Below are positions 40,253-43,544 of a stretch of DNA of 43,544 bases, piece after piece; the stretch's first letter is position 1, and each line of letters opens with the position of its first letter. The position numbers and the translations under genes are program-made. Origin of the DNA: Actinomycetota bacterium (GTDB taxonomy: Bacteria > Actinomycetota > Actinomycetes > S36-B12 > UBA5976); assembly GCA_947452755.1 (NCBI GenBank), contig CANGDT010000013.1:1-43544 (forward strand), given 5' to 3'. The notes below the pieces were generated by a model. That model saw only the letters and a list, made by a program, of their open reading frames with translations, was not told where the DNA came from and made no database searches.

Positions 40253-41362
40253 ATGACACTTGCCCACCAATCAAACACGAAGCACACATTATTGCTAGCC
40301 CCCGGAGTTCCGATACTCCAGCGCAGTTCAACAGAAGTGCAGATTGGCATCTCACCGCAACAGTCACTGATTGTCGGAAGCCAATTTGCTCAAGAAATTC
40401 TTTCGCGATGCCAAGGCCAGCATTCACTCGGTGAACTACTCGAAATTGCCTCGACATCTGGGCTGGACACTCACTCCGCGCATCGCACAATCGAAAACTT
40501 GATAGCCGCAGGAACCCTCGTTGCCATCGATCCCACCTCAATGCCTGACTCAATTGCGATGCTCGAATACTCACACCAAGTAAATGCCCAACGCGAAGTG
40601 CACAGCAATCGAGAGAAATATGAATTACGTTCCCAAATTGAAATCGTCATTGACGGAGCCGGGCGCCTTGGCACATTGATAGGCGTGCTCCTATCCGTAT
40701 CGGGATTTGCGCATATTCAAGTTCGGGACAATCGCCTCACATCATGGGAAGACGTCTCACCCTGGGGCGCAAGTCGAGTCGACATCGGAATCCGCCGCGA
40801 TTTTGTTGCAAATGCATTAATCAACCGTGTTCACCGTCAATCAGTGCGCGGGCACCTTCCTGCGCTGCACGCCACTCGACGATTGGTCATTGTGGTTCCC
40901 GATCAAACTGCAGACTGGCCATGGTTCAATCCGCTTCTTGGCGATAGGTGGCTGGCTGCCGAAACCCCACACATGATGGTCGCCGCCGCAAGCGGAGTTG
41001 CCCGAATCACGTCCGTCATCACTCCAGGCGAACAGCCATGCATTCGTTGCACCACACACCACCACATTGATCAAGACCCCGGCTGGGCCACAGTCATGCC
41101 GCAATTGATTGACCGACCGACCCAAGATCGAGTCACTAGTTCCCTGCTTGTTGGCACCGCACAATTGACGGTGGGCATCGTGACTCAGTGGGTGGATTAC
41201 GGAACGCCCCGAACAATGCCCTCATCTGATGATTTCCGCGAGCGGACACTTCCGCCCGATACGGGCCAAGTGTGGCAGCTTCATGAACACGAACTCGTTC
41301 CGCAATGTTCGCTTACTCACTTTCATGCTTCCTGCGGATGCGCCTGGGACAGGACCGTATGA
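40253..41362 (+). CDS. ThiF-like / TOMM leader-binding-type adenylation protein
   Basis: A 369-residue protein at the place of Rv3196. Residues 20-100 look like a winged-helix module similar to the precursor-recognition part of thiazole/oxazole cyclodehydratases. Residues 125-330 form a Rossmann fold with IVIDGAGRLGTLIGVLL. Cys occurs in PCIRCTTHHH and SCGCAW, and may bind zinc. The usual E1 Asp and Arg finger motifs after the GxGxxG loop are not clear (VRDNRLTSWEDVSPWG), so adenylation is doubtful. Its conserved partner is the ABC1 kinase next. The only start-site signals are a weak GAG and a CACTCT hexamer. Confidence 0.7.
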   Translation: MTLAHQSNTKHTLLLAPGVPILQRSSTEVQIGISPQQSLIVGSQFAQEILSRCQGQHSLGELLEIASTSGLDTHSAHRTIENLIAAGTLVAIDPTSMPDSIAMLEYSHQVNAQREVHSNREKYELRSQIEIVIDGAGRLGTLIGVLLSVSGFAHIQVRDNRLTSWEDVSPWGASRVDIGIRRDFVANALINRVHRQSVRGHLPALHATRRLVIVVPDQTADWPWFNPLLGDRWLAAETPHMMVAAASGVARITSVITPGEQPCIRCTTHHHIDQDPGWATVMPQLIDRPTQDRVTSSLLVGTAQLTVGIVTQWVDYGTPRTMPSSDDFRERTLPPDTGQVWQLHEHELVPQCSLTHFHASCGCAWDRTV

Positions 41363-41371
41363 CAATGAAGT

Positions 41372-42694
41372 GTGAATGAATTGTCATCAAGTTCCGCAAA
41401 GCGCACTGCCCGCATGGCAGCAGTTCCGCTAGCCCACGCTGGACGCCGCGCAAAGGGACTTGGTCGACGCATGACCGGCACCCAGACTCCCGATACCATA
41501 GCTGAAGCACAACAAAAAACTGCAGAGCAGATTTTCTCTGTGCTGGGATCGCTCAAGGGCGGGGCAATGAAATTTGGGCAGGCCCTCAGCGTTTTTGAAT
41601 CTGTGCTCCCTGAAGATGTGTCAGCCCCCTACCGCGAATCACTCACAAAGCTGCAGGACTCCGCCCCACCGATGCCATTTGAATCGGTCAACGAAGTGTT
41701 GACAGTCAGCCTTGGTGCGAATTGGCGCGATCGGTTTTCAGTATTTAACGAAACGCCTGTCGCAGCAGCATCCATCGGTCAGGTACATCGAGCCACCTGG
41801 CACGATGGTCGCGAAGTTGCAGTCAAGGTTCAATACCCAGGCGCTGCTGGCGCAGTAATGGCCGACCTCAATCAAGTGTCGCGCATGGGACGCCTGATGA
41901 GTGGATTCCTACCAGGAATCGATATCAAGGCACTCACTGCCGAATTGAAACTGCGAATTTCCGAAGAGCTCGATTACCTTCAGGAATCAAAATTCCAGCG
42001 ACGTTTTGCAGCAGCCTACGACGGCCATCCTGATTACTTCATCCCTCACGTGCTGTCAGCGGCCGAGAATGTCCTGATTACCGAATGGGTTGAGGGAAAA
42101 TCACTTGCCCGGATCATCGAAACTGGAACGCAAGCGGAACGTGACTACTACGGACAGCTGTATTTGCGTTTCTTGCTCTCTGGTCCAGAAACAGCGGGAC
42201 TACTCCACGCAGATCCACATCCAGGTAATTTTCGAATCATGCCTGACGGACGCCTAGCCATTCTTGACTTTGGTGCATCGGCTGAACTTCCAGACGGTTT
42301 GCCAACGGCGATGGGCACTCTTTTGAAAATTGCTATGGGTGGTGACCCAGAAACTGTGATGAATGGTTTGCGTGAAGAGGGATTCATTCGGCCAGGAATT
42401 GAAATGAATCCGCAGTCATTGTTGGCCTACCTCGGCCCTTTCACAGAGCCTGCGCAGGGAGCAACTTTTAAACACAGCCGGGAATGGATTCGCGAACAAT
42501 TTAGTCGCACGAGTGATCCACGTAATCCCGATTGGGCTGTGGGTCTGAAAATCAACTTGCCACCAAGTTACTTAATGATCCATCGCGTGTGGCTTGGCAG
42601 CATCGGTGTGCTGTGCCAGTTGGGTGCAGAATTTTCTGTGCGCGATGAGTTTGAACGTTACGTTCCAGGCTTTGCAACAACCGCAGGCATCTAG
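41372..42694 (+). CDS. ABC1/UbiB/AarF-family atypical kinase
   Basis: A 440-residue protein matching Rv3197. Family motifs are KxGQ in GGAMKFGQALS near residue 65, the Ala-rich loop AAASIGQVHRA near 131, the Lys in VAVKVQYPG near 150, EELDYLQESKFQRRF near 205, ADPHPGNFRI near 280 and LDFGAS near 297. The ABC1 family is linked to quinone or isoprenoid lipid metabolism. No membrane segment is obvious. GTG 41372 lies nine bases after the ThiF-like stop, so the two are co-transcribed. It converges with uvrD2 with five bases between the stops. Confidence 0.92.
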   Translation: MNELSSSSAKRTARMAAVPLAHAGRRAKGLGRRMTGTQTPDTIAEAQQKTAEQIFSVLGSLKGGAMKFGQALSVFESVLPEDVSAPYRESLTKLQDSAPPMPFESVNEVLTVSLGANWRDRFSVFNETPVAAASIGQVHRATWHDGREVAVKVQYPGAAGAVMADLNQVSRMGRLMSGFLPGIDIKALTAELKLRISEELDYLQESKFQRRFAAAYDGHPDYFIPHVLSAAENVLITEWVEGKSLARIIETGTQAERDYYGQLYLRFLLSGPETAGLLHADPHPGNFRIMPDGRLAILDFGASAELPDGLPTAMGTLLKIAMGGDPETVMNGLREEGFIRPGIEMNPQSLLAYLGPFTEPAQGATFKHSREWIREQFSRTSDPRNPDWAVGLKINLPPSYLMIHRVWLGSIGVLCQLGAEFSVRDEFERYVPGFATTAGI

Positions 42695-42699
42695 CCTGA

Positions 42700-43544
42700 C
42701 TAGATCGTGATGTCGCGCAAGAGTGTCGACTCGATTCGGTTCCCTTTGCCATCACGATGACGTGATTTCGACCATGACATCCGCAGATACGTGCGGGCGC
42801 GAGTAATTGCGACGTACAACAGTCTGCGTTCTTCCGCAAAGTCCGAAGCAGTCTTCGCATGGGTGATGGGCAACAACCCTTCGCTGAGTCCCGCGATGAA
42901 AACCGCCTCCCACTCAAGACCTTTGGCTGCGTGGATTGACGCGAGTGTCACCGCATTGGCACTCGGTGCAAATTCCATCTCGCTGCGCTTGTCAATCAGT
43001 TGTACGAAATCCACAAGAGTGGCATCCGGTTTTGCAACCATCGCGTCATCAGCAAGTTCAACCAGTGTGTTCAGTGATTCCCACGATTCCAATTGCGCGC
43101 GGCCCTCTGGTGCTACAGATTTCCAGCCAACCGAAGAGAGAATGTCGCGCACAGTTGCACCTAATCCCTTGTCGCTACCGACATGTGTGCCAGCGCGCAA
43201 GTTCAATAGTGCGGTCTTTACTTCAGGCCGTTCAAAAAATCGCTCAGCACCACGAAGCGTGAAAGGAATATTCCGAGCCGACAGTGCCGCTTCGAAATTT
43301 TCAGACTGAGAATTAATGCGGTAGAGAATTGCAATATCTCGAGGAGCGACACCAGTGTCAACTAATGCACGGATCTGACCGGCAATCTGATCAGCCTCGT
43401 CTTCATCACATGAATATTCATCCAGTGAGACGTCTGGACCTTTCCCGCGCACGGATGTGAGTTGAAGAGAATTTTTGGAATCACGAACCGATACTTGATT
43501 AGCAACCTTCACAATTGGTGCGGTGCTTCGGTAATTGTGGGTCA
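42700..43544 (-). CDS. uvrD2: UvrD/PcrA-type DNA helicase, C-terminal part (UvrD2-like, partial)
   Basis: The frame runs off the right edge, so the N-terminal half with Walker A is not visible. At the edge it reads THNYRSTAPIVKVANQV, motif IV. Then come AADQIAGQIRALVD-like and DIAILYRINSQSE segments, ASIHAAKGLEWEAVFIAGLSE (motif V) and EERRLLYVAITRARTYL (motif VI). Superfamily 1A 3'-5' helicase acting in DNA repair. The protein ends about 30 residues after motif VI. Mycobacterial UvrD2 continues with HRDC and further C-terminal parts, so this one is truncated relative to it. The gene order with the ABC1 kinase fits Rv3198c. Confidence 0.9.
   Translation of the reverse strand, partial: THNYRSTAPIVKVANQVSVRDSKNSLQLTSVRGKGPDVSLDEYSCDEDEADQIAGQIRALVDTGVAPRDIAILYRINSQSENFEAALSARNIPFTLRGAERFFERPEVKTALLNLRAGTHVGSDKGLGATVRDILSSVGWKSVAPEGRAQLESWESLNTLVELADDAMVAKPDATLVDFVQLIDKRSEMEFAPSANAVTLASIHAAKGLEWEAVFIAGLSEGLLPITHAKTASDFAEERRLLYVAITRARTYLRMSWSKSRHRDGKGNRIESTLLRDITI

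Noticed and set aside
1-43544. CRISPR array, prophage, insertion sequence or rRNA genes
   Set aside because: No regularly spaced repeats, transposase, integrase or rRNA sequence was seen on either strand.

Overview
The window is a gene-dense piece of an actinobacterial chromosome of middling GC content (judged by eye at about half). Two blocks keep the gene order of Mycobacterium tuberculosis. Positions 7947-14435 match the whiB1 - pdtaS - TB7.3 - rshA - sigH - SRAP - aroA - rsgA block (Rv3219 to Rv3228). Positions 28123-43544 match UPF0182 - PDZ/Lon-like protease - DUF2342 - ThiF-like - ABC1 kinase - uvrD2 (Rv3193c to Rv3198c). WhiB, a mycothiol-type anti-sigma factor, DUF6104, PPA1309 and bL37 support Actinomycetota. 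Heliorhodopsin, nickel superoxide dismutase and short intergenic gaps would suit an aquatic lineage, perhaps near the Nanopelagicales, but I cannot fix the family.

Layout. 1-2102: the end of a sugar-phosphate isomerase-type protein, a serine hydrolase and DUF6104. 2103-5230: quinone oxidoreductase, heliorhodopsin, then the nickel superoxide dismutase pair (maturation protease and enzyme) with an acetyltransferase. 5268-7717: a UsfX-SigF stress sigma module, a small membrane protein and a lipid kinase. 7947-14783: the WhiB1/PdtaS/SigH/AroA/RsgA block and a DUF1232 protein. 14833-20294: HisN-like phosphatase, cytochrome P450, RDD and EamA membrane proteins, a nucleoside hydrolase and a TetR regulator. 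20295-25046: a haem-type ABC importer (hmuTUV) framed by three secreted proteins with paired cysteines. 25182-27823: a FUSC-type membrane protein and an orphan secreted protein. 27824-28122: terminators, a repeat cluster and initiator tRNA. 28123-43544: the second conserved block, into which a sulfide/persulfide detoxification island (31605-36372) is set.

How the parts work together. The thiol-stress circuit (SigH with its HCC-type anti-sigma factor) has a perfect SigR/SigH-type promoter directly before the sigma gene. The sulfur island joins a CsoR-family repressor lacking the copper-binding His, three rhodanese or FAD-disulfide activities, a sulfide:quinone oxidoreductase-like enzyme, a methyltransferase and two tiny Cys-rich proteins. 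Two almost identical 16-bp palindromes sit in its two divergent promoters. The haem-import cluster has two palindromes spaced 22 bp apart in its divergent promoter.

Many genes appear leaderless: a TANNNT hexamer ends exactly six bases before the start codon at ten genes. The most puzzling non-coding stretch is 39810-40252, which holds six or seven DnaA-box-like 9-mers and a long inverted repeat although it is not at the usual dnaA-dnaN origin.
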